The position numbers and the translations under genes were made by a program. This document shows, piece by piece, positions 8,864 to 17,416 of a stretch of 64,000 bases of DNA. Position 1 is the stretch's first letter. Every line of letters begins with the position of its first letter. The notes beneath the pieces are model-generated. The model was given only the letters and a program-made list of their open reading frames with translations. It searched no databases and was not told where the DNA came from. The DNA is from Virgibacillus subterraneus (lineage in GTDB: Bacteria; Bacillota; Bacilli; Bacillales; Amphibacillaceae), in contig NZ_FOEH01000002.1 of NCBI RefSeq assembly GCF_900110695.1, positions 248,001-312,000 on the forward strand. Direction: 5' to 3'.

Positions 8864-9154
8864 ATGCTAACAGGAAAACAAAAACGATTTTTGCGTTCAA
8901 AAGCAAACCAATTAAAGCCTATATTTCAAGTAGGTAAAACAGGTGTTAATGAGAATATGATTGAGCAGATTAGTGAAGCACTTGAAAAGAGAGAATTAAT
9001 TAAGGTTAGTATCTTACAGAACTGTATGGAAGACAAAAACACAGTTGCTGAAAAGTTATCGGCTGGGGCGGAAGCGGAAGTAGCTCAGATTATAGGCAAT
9101 AATATTGTACTTTACAAAGAGTCCCAGGAAAATAAACATATTCAGTTACCTTAA
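8864..9154 (+). CDS. yhbY: YhbY-type RNA-binding (CRM domain) protein
   Basis: A 96-residue single-domain CRM protein (YqeI in B. subtilis). It begins MLTGKQKRFLRSKANQ, and the GKTGVNEN motif (about residues 24-31) corresponds to the CRM GxxG loop. YhbY associates with pre-50S ribosomal particles. The gene starts three bases after aroE. Confidence 0.92.
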   Translation: MLTGKQKRFLRSKANQLKPIFQVGKTGVNENMIEQISEALEKRELIKVSILQNCMEDKNTVAEKLSAGAEAEVAQIIGNNIVLYKESQENKHIQLP

Positions 9155-9165
9155 AGGAGTATGGA

Positions 9166-9744
9166 ATGAAATATATAGGTATATTGGGCGGTACATTCGA
9201 TCCGCCACATCTTGGTCATTTGATAATAGCTGAAGAAGTGCGTGTTGCATTAAAGCTTGATGAAGTCTGGTTTATTCCTTCACAAGAGCCGCCACACAAA
9301 AAAAAGGCTTTCATTGGGGCAACGCATCGGGTTGAAATGGTGAAAAGAGCAATTGATAGTAACCCGAATTTTAAATTAAGCACGATTGAAGTAGATCGTT
9401 TAGGCAAGTCTTTTACGTTTAATACAATGAAATTATTGACTAAAGATAATCCCAACGTTGTATTTCATTTTATTATTGGCGCGGATATGGTAGAGTATTT
9501 ACCAAATTGGAAAAATATTGATGAATTATTAAACATGGTTAAATTTGTTGGTGTCAAACGCCAGGGATATAAATTAAACAGTGAATATCCAATTATTGAA
9601 GTGGATGTCCCACTCATAGAGATATCTTCAACTAAAATAAAAGAGCGATTAACCAATAATAAATCAGTTAGATATAGGCTTCCAGGTTCGGTTGAAGACT
9701 ATATAAAGGAGAAGCAGTTGTATGAAAAAAGAGGATGCGATTAG
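9166..9744 (+). CDS. nadD: Nicotinate-nucleotide adenylyltransferase
   Basis: A 192-residue nucleotidyltransferase that converts nicotinate mononucleotide and ATP to deamido-NAD. GGTFDPPHLGH (residues 8-18) is the HxGH-type ATP-binding motif, and EISSTKIKERL near 148-158 is the second signature (ISSTxxR region). The 3' end overlaps yqeK by 23 bases, so the two are co-translated. Confidence 0.95.
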   Translation: MKYIGILGGTFDPPHLGHLIIAEEVRVALKLDEVWFIPSQEPPHKKKAFIGATHRVEMVKRAIDSNPNFKLSTIEVDRLGKSFTFNTMKLLTKDNPNVVFHFIIGADMVEYLPNWKNIDELLNMVKFVGVKRQGYKLNSEYPIIEVDVPLIEISSTKIKERLTNNKSVRYRLPGSVEDYIKEKQLYEKRGCD

Positions 9745-10294
9745 TCTTGTGAAACCTTACCTGAAAACGGAGAGGTTTGAACACACATTACGTGTAGCTG
9801 AAACTGCGGTGAAACTAGCGAATATGTACAGCGAACCTGTCGATAAGGTGGAACTTGCTGCCATTTTTCATGATTATGCCAAATATTTTTCATTGGAATA
9901 TATGAAACAGGTGATTAAAAAAGGTGAGTTGCCACAGGATTTACTCGACCATCATCATGAATTATGGCATGGACCAGTAGCTTCAATAATAATAGATCGT
10001 GAATTTGGTATATCCGATACTGGTATACAAAGTGCAATTCACTATCATACAACAGGTAAAGCAGATATGAGTCAGATGGATATGATCATCTTTACAGCTG
10101 ATTATATTGAGCCTGGACGATCATTTCCAGGTGTTGAAGAGGTTCGGGAAATGGCTGAAGTAGACCTGTATCGTGCTACTTGGATGGCGTTACGGAATAC
10201 AATTCAATTCCTGGTTAGTAAACATGTTCCTGTTTATCCTGACACCTTTTATGCATATAATGACTTAACAAGACGTTTAAACGGAGGTAATTAA
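9722..10294 (+). CDS. yqeK: HD-domain Ap4A hydrolase YqeK
   Basis: A 190-residue HD-superfamily phosphohydrolase. The metal-binding residues are visible as RFEHTLRVAE (His20), IFHDYAKYF (His-Asp near residues 50-51), LDHHHELWHGP and TADY. The YqeK family has been reported to be symmetrical diadenosine tetraphosphate hydrolases. It overlaps nadD and is followed closely by rsfS, its usual neighbour. Confidence 0.9.
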   Translation: MKKEDAISLVKPYLKTERFEHTLRVAETAVKLANMYSEPVDKVELAAIFHDYAKYFSLEYMKQVIKKGELPQDLLDHHHELWHGPVASIIIDREFGISDTGIQSAIHYHTTGKADMSQMDMIIFTADYIEPGRSFPGVEEVREMAEVDLYRATWMALRNTIQFLVSKHVPVYPDTFYAYNDLTRRLNGGN

Positions 10295-10298
10295 ATTA

Positions 10299-10655
10299 AT
10301 GGATAACAAAGAAATTATACAACTAATTGCAAATGCATGTGATGATAAACGAGCGGAAGATATTGTTGCATTGGATATGCAGGATGTATCGTTAATGACG
10401 GACTACTTTCTAATCTGTCATGGAAGTAATGAACGTCAAGTCCAAGCAATTGCGAGGTCGATAAAAGATTCTATGGAAGAAGAGGGTATTATAATTAAGC
10501 GGCTGGAAGGCTATGAACAGGCTCGCTGGATTTTAGTCGATTTAGGCGATATTGTATGTCATGTTTTCCATAAGGAAGAGCGCTCATATTATAATTTAGA
10601 ACGATTATGGGGCGACGCATCAAAAGTTGAAATAAGTGTTGGACACAATGGATAG
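10299..10655 (+). CDS. rsfS: Ribosomal silencing factor RsfS
   Basis: A 118-residue protein of the RsfS/Iojap family (YqeL), which binds ribosomal protein uL14 and blocks joining of the subunits when nutrients are scarce. Typical segments are VSLMTDYFLICHGSNERQVQ (residues 29-48), EGYEQARWILVDLGD and HVFHKEERSYYNLERLWGDA. GGAGG lies upstream of the ATG. It overlaps the start of yqeM by eight bases. Confidence 0.95.
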   Translation: MDNKEIIQLIANACDDKRAEDIVALDMQDVSLMTDYFLICHGSNERQVQAIARSIKDSMEEEGIIIKRLEGYEQARWILVDLGDIVCHVFHKEERSYYNLERLWGDASKVEISVGHNG

Positions 10656-11415
10656 TCCTAGGAGTTATCAACAAATGTCAACTATATACGATCGATTAAT
10701 GAATGACGCTCCATATGACCAGTGGCAATCATTTACAATTAATATTATCAGCCAATTAGGGAAAACAGTCGAGACAATAGTTGATTTAGGATGTGGCACA
10801 GGCCAGATTACTACAAGGTTGGCTCGCAAAGGATATCATATGACAGGTGTTGATTACTCTAGTGATATGCTGAGCTATGCTGAACAGCGTGCAAGCATGG
10901 AAAGGCTTCCTGTACAGTGGATTCATCAGGATTTAAATAATTTAAATGGAATTATAAATCAGGATGTAGCAGTAAGTTACTGTGATGTAATGAATTATGT
11001 AACGCAAGAGGACGAGCTGCGAACTGTTTTTCAAAATGTAGCGGATTCATTGAAAATAGGTGGACTGTTTATTTTTGATGTTCACTCCCTTTTTCACGTT
11101 GAGCATAACATGGTAAATCAGACGTTTGGGGAAGTAAATGATGATGTTTCATATATCTGGTTTTGTTCGGAGGGTGAAGAACAAGGAGAAATGTATCACG
11201 ACTTAACATTCTTTGTATCTGACCAGGAGAAGTATTCCCGGTTTGATGAATTTCACCATCAACGTACATATTCAATTGATTTTTATGCAAGGTTATTAAA
11301 CGACGCAGGATGTGAAATAAAGCATCTATCTGGTGATTTTTCGTTAAAAAATGAAAATATTAATGCAGAATCCGAAAGAATCTTTATAGTAGCTGAAAAA
11401 CGGTCGGACAAATAA
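10648..11415 (+). CDS. yqeM: SAM-dependent methyltransferase YqeM
   Basis: A 255-residue class I methyltransferase. The SAM-binding motif VDLGCGTGQITTRLA lies near residues 44-58, with GVDYSSDML following. The substrate is unknown to me. The ATG at 10648 overlaps rsfS and has only a weak ribosome site. ATG 10675 has AGGAG ten bases upstream, but homologues retain residues matching SYQQMSTIYD, so the longer form is favoured. In B. subtilis comER and the comE operon come next; here comER is missing. Confidence 0.85.
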   Translation: MDSPRSYQQMSTIYDRLMNDAPYDQWQSFTINIISQLGKTVETIVDLGCGTGQITTRLARKGYHMTGVDYSSDMLSYAEQRASMERLPVQWIHQDLNNLNGIINQDVAVSYCDVMNYVTQEDELRTVFQNVADSLKIGGLFIFDVHSLFHVEHNMVNQTFGEVNDDVSYIWFCSEGEEQGEMYHDLTFFVSDQEKYSRFDEFHHQRTYSIDFYARLLNDAGCEIKHLSGDFSLKNENINAESERIFIVAEKRSDK

Positions 11416-11434
11416 TTTCCGATCGTTTCATTTT
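11398..11434 (+). terminator. Probable terminator after yqeM
   Basis: AAACGGTCGG and CCGATCGTTT can pair over ten bases with one G-U pair. The hairpin includes the last codons and stop of yqeM. The T-tract after it is short. Confidence 0.5.
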
Positions 11435-11523
11435 GAAAGAGGATTATTAAAAAGAATGTCGAATAGATAATTATAGACCCTTCAAATATCCCCTAAATAT
11501 ACCTCAAAGGAAGTGACTTCAAA

Positions 11524-12105
11524 TTGCTTGAACTCCTCAAAAAAAATATATTTTTGATTGTCATTGTTATAGCTATTAGTGGTTTTTTGTTATTTAATAA
11601 TGATGATATTGATGAAAAAGCACCCCAATTAAATTCTGTATCTACCTCTACCGAGATATTGAAAGAAGAAATTCCAGACCAGCCTTCAACAGTTATTGTT
11701 GACGTAAAAGGCGAAGTTCTGCAGCCAGGAGTTTATGAAATAGATTCACAATTTCGTGTTGATGACGTAATTCAGTTAGCTGGTGGCTTTACCAAAAGTG
11801 CAGATCAGACAATGGTTAATCTTGCTCTAAAAGTTCAAGATGAAATGATCATAGTTATTCCAAAAACAGGGGAAACTTCAACAGCTAACGAACAGAATGT
11901 GAGTGGAAACGGCAAGGTAAGGATAAATTATGCTACTAAAGCAGAAATCGAGGGTTTAAATGGAATAGGACCATCGAAGGCACAGGCCATCCTGCAGTAT
12001 CGCGAAGAAAATGGATTTTTTAAAACAATTGATGATCTGCTACTGGTTTCAGGGATTGGTCAGAAGACGCTTGAAAATCTGAAGGATGATGTACAAATTC
12101 CATAG
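11524..12105 (+). CDS. comEA: Competence protein ComEA (DNA receptor)
   Basis: A 193-residue membrane-anchored DNA-binding protein for transformation. An N-terminal transmembrane helix (about residues 8-25) is followed by an acidic linker, a SLBB-like region (VDVKGEVLQPGVYEIDS, residues 59-75) and a C-terminal helix-hairpin-helix domain (GLNGIGPSKAQAIL and VSGIGQKTLENL). It binds double-stranded DNA outside the cell and hands it to ComEC. The start is a TTG with AAGGAAGTG upstream. It is the first gene of comEA-EB-EC. Confidence 0.93.
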   Translation: MLELLKKNIFLIVIVIAISGFLLFNNDDIDEKAPQLNSVSTSTEILKEEIPDQPSTVIVDVKGEVLQPGVYEIDSQFRVDDVIQLAGGFTKSADQTMVNLALKVQDEMIIVIPKTGETSTANEQNVSGNGKVRINYATKAEIEGLNGIGPSKAQAILQYREENGFFKTIDDLLLVSGIGQKTLENLKDDVQIP

Positions 12106-12174
12106 GATTGTTGACCAAAATAATAGAGTAATTGTAAACTGAAAAAATAATATTATATAAAGGTGGTTTTTATG

Positions 12175-12738
12175 ATGGAAAGGATAACATGGGATCAATA
12201 TTATATGGCACAAAGTCATTTATTGGCACTTAGAAGTACATGTACTAGGCTTATGGTTGGTGCAACAATTGTACGGGAAAAGCGAATTATAGCAGGGGGA
12301 TACAATGGAAGTGTTTCCGGAAGTGTTCATTGTATTGATGAAGGCTGTTATGTTATAGATGGCCATTGTGTACGTACAGTACATGCAGAGGCTAATGCTT
12401 TATTACAATGTGCCAAATTTGGAGTTCCAACAGAAGGTGCTGAGATGTACGTAACACACTTCCCGTGCTTGCAGTGCTGCAAACAGATTATCCAGAGCGG
12501 GATTAAAACCATATATTATGCTGAAGATTATAAAAACCATCCATATGCTATTGAGCTATTTGAGGATGCTGGGGTGCAAACCAAAAAGGTTGAATTGACA
12601 TATTTAGCAGTGGATACGCAATATCAGGAAAAAGAAGCATACATAAATAATCTGCTTCAGGAACTTAGATCACAAACGAATAACAAGCCAAAATATGATG
12701 CGTTAAAAATAGAAGCCCATAATTTATTTGATTTATAA
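12175..12738 (+). CDS. comEB: ComEB, dCMP deaminase family protein
   Basis: A 187-residue zinc deaminase of the dCMP deaminase family. The HAEANAL motif (about residues 69-75) supplies the zinc His and the proton-shuttle Glu, and PCLQCCK (near 98-104) supplies the zinc cysteines. In B. subtilis comEB lies in the comE operon but is dispensable for DNA uptake. ATG 12175 is chosen over the adjacent ATG 12172 because it gives better spacing from AAGGTGG and the family start MERI. Confidence 0.93.
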   Translation: MERITWDQYYMAQSHLLALRSTCTRLMVGATIVREKRIIAGGYNGSVSGSVHCIDEGCYVIDGHCVRTVHAEANALLQCAKFGVPTEGAEMYVTHFPCLQCCKQIIQSGIKTIYYAEDYKNHPYAIELFEDAGVQTKKVELTYLAVDTQYQEKEAYINNLLQELRSQTNNKPKYDALKIEAHNLFDL

Positions 12739-12747
12739 GGAGCTGAC

Positions 12748-15027
12748 ATGAAAGGGTATTGGTATGTTCCGGCATTAGGAATTGTCAGCAGTGCGTTATC
12801 CATCATCTACCATAGCAATTGGTTTATACTGGTATTTTTTATCTGGCTGCTTGTTTTGTACTATGATAAACGGCTAGGGAAGTTAATTACTCTTACTTCT
12901 ATAGCCCTTTCCATCTTTTTCTACTTTTATATCCCCAATTTAGAAACAATCCTCCATAAAGAAGTAACTAATACATCTTATGAAACTGACGTAGCAGGAC
13001 GAATAGCTAGTCCCATTAATGAATCATCTTCAAAAATTGATTTTGAATTGGAAGAGTATACTTCAAACAAAAAATTACTTATTGTTTACTATAAAAATAA
13101 GCAGGAGATAAAACATAATTTGAAATTTGGAGCCACTTGTAATATTGAGGGTACTCCAGAATTACCTAGTCAAAGAAGAAATCCAGGTCAATTTGATTAT
13201 CAGCATTTTTTGTTGTCAAAAGGAATTACACATGAAGTGGTAATTAACTCATTAGATAGTATTAATTGCAGCGGTTCATCAACTCTAAATAAAATTCATA
13301 CTATTCGATCAAGCGTAATAAGTTATACATCGGATAAGCTTAGTCCACAGACGTCAATATGGTTAAATGCACTTGTATTAGGAGATGATTCTCAACTACC
13401 TGAAGAGACTATTGAATTATTTCAGCGTTGGAATTTGTCACATTTGTTAGCCATATCCGGACTTCACGTTGGATTGATAGTTGGATTACTATATTTCCTG
13501 CTTATTAAGCTTAATATCCTAACAAAGGAAAAAGCACAGTGGGTGATAATCTTCTTTTTACCATTGTACGCTTTAATCGCTGGTGGAGAGCCGTCGGTTT
13601 GGCGGGCAAGTTCAATGGTATTACTATTTCTGTTAATAAATAAAGTGCGGTATAAATTCAGCGTAACTGATGTACTCAGTATTGTGTTTATCCTGCAGAT
13701 TTTAATGGATAAATATATTATCTACAGCATTGGATTTCAATTATCCTTTAGTGTCACTATGGGGCTGCTTTTGTCAAAAAGGTGGTTAGCGCAAACAAAT
13801 GTATCCTTCTTCTCGATTCTTAAAATAAGTTTTCTTGCCCAGATGGTAATATTACCACTTCAGTTATTATACTTTTCCACTTTTCAGCCACTTTCCATTT
13901 TATTGAATGTCATAGTTGTCCCTTATTTCTCGTTCTTTGTAATTCCAATTATGTTCCTACTGCTACCACTGTCTTTATTTGCGGGAATTCTATTACCGTA
14001 CATTGAGATACTTTTTAACCGTATCCATGAACATTTCATATCGTTTATATATTTTGTGGATCAATTTGCATACTATCCATGGGTTATAGGATCGTTTTCG
14101 CTTGGTAGTACTATAGTTTATTACTCGATCTTGCTTATATTTCTGAAAAAACTGGAACTTGCAAAGCTAAAACAGTCTTTTTTATATGGATGTTTTCTGA
14201 GTCTGGTAATCATGGCTATTTCTCTAAGGCCGTATTTTTCTCCAGTTGGATCTGTAACGATGCTTGACATTGGCCAGGGAGATGCAATGGTTGTTGAACT
14301 TCCCTACCGAAAAGGTATTATTTTAATCGATGCAGGAGCAAGAATGTCTTTTGAAGATGGCCAGACTACACCAGGTGTTTATAAGCAAATTTTAAAACCA
14401 TACTTATTTTCCAGGGGCATTCGGGAGATAGATGCACTGTTCATTTCACATGAAGATAGTGACCATATGGGGAGCTTACCGTTTATGTTAGATAATGTTG
14501 ACGTTAATAAGGTAATTGTTAGTGAGTACTATGAATTTGACGATCAATTAACCCGTCTATTAGTTAAAACAGAAACACAAGTTGAACGATTTAAAACAGA
14601 TAATGAAATAGTGGTTGGGGAACAGGATTTTTACGTGATTTCGCCAAATCAGGATAAACAAAACACAAATGAAAATTCACTCGTACTATATACAGCTCTT
14701 GGAGGAAAGTCCTGGCTTTTTACGGGTGACATTGGAAGGGAAACAGAAAAAGAAATTATTGCTTTATATCCTAACTTAAAAGTTGACGTATTAAAGGTCG
14801 CGCATCATGGCAGTAATTCCTCAACAGATAAGGATTTTCTTAAACAAATTAAGCCTACATATGCACTAATATCTGTAGGCTTAAATAATAGTTATGGGCA
14901 TCCGCACAACGAAGTAATTAAAACGCTTGAAGAGAAGAACTTGGTAATATTCAGAACCGATAAGCACGGTGCAATACAGTATTATTTTAAAGACGATGAT
15001 GGAACATTTTTTACGCATTTCCCATAG
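12748..15027 (+). CDS. comEC: Competence protein ComEC/Rec2 (DNA uptake channel)
   Basis: A 759-residue polytopic membrane protein forming the channel through which single-stranded DNA enters during transformation. It has N-terminal transmembrane helices, a DUF4131-like extracellular part, the Competence domain (LLAISGLHVGLIVGLLY at about residues 234-250), and a C-terminal metallo-beta-lactamase-like domain with SHEDSDHMGS and VAHHGSNSS. The length is normal for Bacilli. It starts nine bases after comEB with a GGAGCTGAC ribosome site and appears intact, so the competence machinery encoded here looks functional. Confidence 0.95.
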   Translation: MKGYWYVPALGIVSSALSIIYHSNWFILVFFIWLLVLYYDKRLGKLITLTSIALSIFFYFYIPNLETILHKEVTNTSYETDVAGRIASPINESSSKIDFELEEYTSNKKLLIVYYKNKQEIKHNLKFGATCNIEGTPELPSQRRNPGQFDYQHFLLSKGITHEVVINSLDSINCSGSSTLNKIHTIRSSVISYTSDKLSPQTSIWLNALVLGDDSQLPEETIELFQRWNLSHLLAISGLHVGLIVGLLYFLLIKLNILTKEKAQWVIIFFLPLYALIAGGEPSVWRASSMVLLFLLINKVRYKFSVTDVLSIVFILQILMDKYIIYSIGFQLSFSVTMGLLLSKRWLAQTNVSFFSILKISFLAQMVILPLQLLYFSTFQPLSILLNVIVVPYFSFFVIPIMFLLLPLSLFAGILLPYIEILFNRIHEHFISFIYFVDQFAYYPWVIGSFSLGSTIVYYSILLIFLKKLELAKLKQSFLYGCFLSLVIMAISLRPYFSPVGSVTMLDIGQGDAMVVELPYRKGIILIDAGARMSFEDGQTTPGVYKQILKPYLFSRGIREIDALFISHEDSDHMGSLPFMLDNVDVNKVIVSEYYEFDDQLTRLLVKTETQVERFKTDNEIVVGEQDFYVISPNQDKQNTNENSLVLYTALGGKSWLFTGDIGRETEKEIIALYPNLKVDVLKVAHHGSNSSTDKDFLKQIKPTYALISVGLNNSYGHPHNEVIKTLEEKNLVIFRTDKHGAIQYYFKDDDGTFFTHFP

Positions 15028-15042
15028 GCTGTAAATGTACAC

Positions 15043-15075
15043 AAAAAGAGACTGCATAATGTCAGTCTCTTTCTT
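15043..15075 (+). terminator. Terminator of the comE operon
   Basis: AAAGAGACTG and CAGTCTCTTT form a perfect 10-bp stem with an eight-base loop, followed by TTCTT. Repeat R2 begins exactly at its 3' edge. Confidence 0.85.
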
Positions 15076-15159
15076 AGCAGTTAATACTTTCTTACTGCAT
15101 AAGTGCAACTAAGGCTTTCGCCATTAAGGCTTGGCGAAAAGTCAAGTTTTCTAAGCATT
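15074..15159 (+). repeat. Interspersed repeat copy R2 (short form)
   Basis: This copy runs from TTAGCAGTTAA to GTTTTCTAAGCATT with the full core ACTGCATAAGTGCAACTAAG. The 3' hairpin reads CTTGGC-GAAAA-GTCAAG. Its 5' end abuts the comEC terminator and its 3' end lies just before the yqzM stop codon on the other strand. Confidence 0.88.
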
Positions 15160-15172
15160 CATTTAATTACTA

Positions 15173-15307
15173 TTAAGAACCAGCTACACTAATTACTGCA
15201 CCTATGGTAAAAATTAGGACAAAGAAAAGAAATGAGAATCCAAAACCTTTAATTGAATCTACAACATCATTATTTTTTGACTGTACGTCCTTTTCAAATT
15301 CGTTCAC
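15173..15307 (-). CDS. yqzM: YqzM family small membrane protein
   Basis: A 44-residue protein with a GTG start and AGGAGGGG eight bases upstream. It begins VNEFEKDVQSKNND and continues into one transmembrane helix ending in AGS. This matches the B. subtilis YqzM family (MNEFEKNVQSKRND...), which also lies between comEC and holA. Its function is unknown to me; a single-pass membrane location is predicted. Confidence 0.9.
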   Translation of the reverse strand: MNEFEKDVQSKNNDVVDSIKGFGFSFLFFVLIFTIGAVISVAGS

Positions 15308-15530
15308 ATCTACCCCTCCTATACAGACTCAAGTATAAAATAAATACATAAAAAAATCTACTTTTGACCTAAAAAATTCACACAAAAATAAAAGTCACCA
15401 TATTTAGTAAGAGTTAACATCTATACTTTTGATTTTAAAGGTAATTCTATAACTAAACAAACATCGTTTAAAATACAGTTTCTAGGGCTGAATTTTAAGC
15501 GTTTATATAGATTGCGGAGGGGAATTATTA

Positions 15531-15806
15531 TTGATTCCCCTCTTTCCTTTTCATCTTGGATTTATTTGTATGGTTTGTTGCTTTTTAATCTTCGCGGTAA
15601 TAAATTGCGTCACTGAAGAACCGTGTATTTCGAAGTGGTATGTTAAGGTATTGTTTATAGATTTATGGCATTCACTACAAGACCGAGCAAGTGCCAAGTT
15701 TTTTAATCAACAGCGACAATCAAATAGAAACAGCCTTCTTAAAAAAATCCTTGCTATTCCGTGGGATACGTTTTACGATTATTTATATCGTATTGGAGTG
15801 ATTAGT
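15531..15806 (+). other. In-frame open extension upstream of holA
   Basis: The holA frame stays open for 92 codons upstream of the family start. A TTG at 15531 is preceded by GGAGGGG eight bases away. The predicted extension has a hydrophobic segment (FHLGFICMVCCFLIFAVIN) and a basic stretch, and I do not recognise it. It could be an N-terminal extension, a decayed gene fused in frame, or chance. The preceding 15308-15530 shows nothing beyond AT-rich DNA. Confidence 0.3.
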
Positions 15807-16826
15807 ATGGCATACTCGGAGGTATTACAGCAAGTAAAAAAAAAGCAAATAAAGCCAGTATATTTATTATATGGAACAGAATCTTATTTCATACAAAATA
15901 TTACAAAGTACATAACAAAAGCAGTATTACCAGATGAAAGCAATGATAACTTATCCACATATGATCTGGAAGAGACATCAATCCAAGAAGTAATCGCTGA
16001 CGCTGAAACCTATCCATTTTTTGGAGAAAAAAAGCTAATAATCGCCAGTAACGCTACATTTTTGAAAGCTAAGCCAGATAAGTTGTCTTTTGAACATGAT
16101 CTGGAAGTATTAAGTCATTACTTAACAAATCCTGTAGAATATTCAGTAATCGTATTAATAGCACCGTATGAAAAGATTGACGAACGAAAAAAAGTAAGTA
16201 AAGCACTTAAGAAAAATGGAGTTGTTGCAGCTTGTAACCCAATAAAGGATTATGAACTGAAGAGTTGGATTACAAATCTTGCAGGAAGCTTGAAAATAAC
16301 AATTGAAGAAGATGCATATGAAATGCTCGAGACAGAGCTCTCAACTGACCTGCATTTGTTACGAAATGAATTAACCAAACTCGCATTGTATGTTGGAGAA
16401 GGCGGGGTCGTTACCAAAGAAATCGCTGTAAATCTAATATCACATACCGCGAGCAACTCTTCTTTGCTTCTGGTAGATGCCGTAATTGAACACAACTTAT
16501 TTAAAGCTATTTCCATTTACAAAGATTTAGAAAAGATGAAAGAAGAACCAATTGGGTTGATTGCTTTACTGGCCTTTCAATTTCGGACCATATTACGAGT
16601 TAAACTTTTAAAGCAAAAAGGGTACAGTCAGGCACAAATGCAAAAACAGCTTTCTACTCATCCATATGTAATAAAAATCGCAATGAGCAGGGAAAGTAAG
16701 TTTACTGTTGGCAGATTACAGGATATCATTGTGAAATTAACAGAAGCTGATGCAAATATAAAGCAAGGGAAAATGGAGAAAGAACTTGCTTTTGAGCTAC
16801 TATTACATGATTTAGTACAGCCATAA
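15807..16826 (+). CDS. holA: DNA polymerase III delta subunit
   Basis: A 339-residue clamp-loader delta subunit (YqeN), which opens the beta clamp for loading on DNA. Family features are the N-terminal PVYLLYGTESYFIQ (residues 16-29), the AAA+-like domain with ATYPFFGEKKLIIASNA-type sequence near 70, and the C-terminal collar domain. The ATG at 15807 follows GGAGTG and gives the usual length near 340-350 residues. The frame is open upstream to 15531 (see separate entry). It converges on rpsT with a shared terminator. Confidence 0.92.
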   Translation: MAYSEVLQQVKKKQIKPVYLLYGTESYFIQNITKYITKAVLPDESNDNLSTYDLEETSIQEVIADAETYPFFGEKKLIIASNATFLKAKPDKLSFEHDLEVLSHYLTNPVEYSVIVLIAPYEKIDERKKVSKALKKNGVVAACNPIKDYELKSWITNLAGSLKITIEEDAYEMLETELSTDLHLLRNELTKLALYVGEGGVVTKEIAVNLISHTASNSSLLLVDAVIEHNLFKAISIYKDLEKMKEEPIGLIALLAFQFRTILRVKLLKQKGYSQAQMQKQLSTHPYVIKIAMSRESKFTVGRLQDIIVKLTEADANIKQGKMEKELAFELLLHDLVQP

Positions 16827-16854
16827 AGACAAGATATATCACTAAAATAAACAA

Positions 16855-16885
16855 AAAAACGATCCTTTAAAAGGGATCGTTTTGT
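16855..16885. terminator. Bidirectional terminator between holA and rpsT
   Basis: AAAACGATCC and GGATCGTTTT form a perfect stem, with A-runs on the left and T-runs on the right, so it can end transcription from both convergent genes. Confidence 0.85.
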
Positions 16886-16892
16886 TTGTTTA

Positions 16893-17159
16893 TTATGCGC
16901 TTAGCTCATTTACCTTTTTACTTAAGCGAGATTTTTGGCGATCACCGTTATTTTGATGAATTACACCTTTTTGTACAGCTTTATCAATTTTCTTGATTGT
17001 AGTTTCTAATGCAGTTTTTGCACTTTCAACATCTTTATTCTCAACCAATTTTTCAACACGTTTAATTTGTGAACGCATATCTGATTTATATTGCAAGTTT
17101 TGTTCATGTTTTGTTTTATTTGTTTCTACACGTTTAACTGCAGATTTAATATTAGCCAT
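16893..17159 (-). CDS. rpsT: 30S ribosomal protein S20 (bS20)
   Basis: An 88-residue basic protein beginning MANIKSAVKRVETNKTKHE and ending KKVNELSA, with the family motif GVIHQNNGDRQKSRLSKK near residues 65-82. It is a primary binder of 16S rRNA in the 30S subunit. AGGAGGTGAAAC lies directly upstream. The minus-strand promoter at 17297-17325 puts repeat R3 inside its leader. Confidence 0.97.
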   Translation of the reverse strand: MANIKSAVKRVETNKTKHEQNLQYKSDMRSQIKRVEKLVENKDVESAKTALETTIKKIDKAVQKGVIHQNNGDRQKSRLSKKVNELSA

Positions 17160-17197
17160 TGTTTCACCTCCTAATTAAACACCATATCGTTACATTA

Positions 17198-17288
17198 TTA
17201 GAAAACTTGGCATACGCCAAGCCTTAATGGCGAGTGCCTTAGTTGCACTTATGCAGTAAGAAAGGATTTATACTTTCTTAACTGCTAA
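17198..17288 (-). repeat. Interspersed repeat copy R3 (short form), in the rpsT leader
   Basis: This is a near-complete copy in minus orientation, bounded by TTAG and CTAA. On the minus strand it ends in CTTGGC-GTAT-GCCAAG followed by TTTTCT, a terminator-like hairpin with a perfect 6-bp stem. The predicted rpsT promoter would start transcription almost at its first base, so the rpsT leader RNA would consist mostly of this repeat. Confidence 0.9.
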
Positions 17289-17296
17289 CAAATGAC

Positions 17297-17325
17297 ATTC
17301 TACCAAACGAACTTAACCTTTTCAA
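17297..17325 (-). promoter_or_regulatory. Sigma-A promoter of rpsT
   Basis: On the minus strand: TTGAAA (17325-17320), 17 bases, then TAGAAT (17302-17297), with TGG just before the -10. The start point would be near 17290, at the edge of repeat R3. Confidence 0.75.
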
Positions 17326-17416
17326 TAGGTTTATTTCGCTCTCGTATGTTTTTTATTGAAATAGTTAAGCCTATATATAGGGAAATAGCCTAAAAAATTA
17401 AAAAGGGGTTTCGGTA

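Noticed and set aside
15531-15806. A separate small membrane-protein gene before holA
   Set aside because: There is no stop codon between it and holA in the same frame, so it can only be an extension or decayed sequence; reported as such.
17340-17416. Sigma-G promoter for gpr (GTATG, 18 bases, AAGCCTA)
   Set aside because: The -10 matches only four of seven consensus positions, which is too weak to call.
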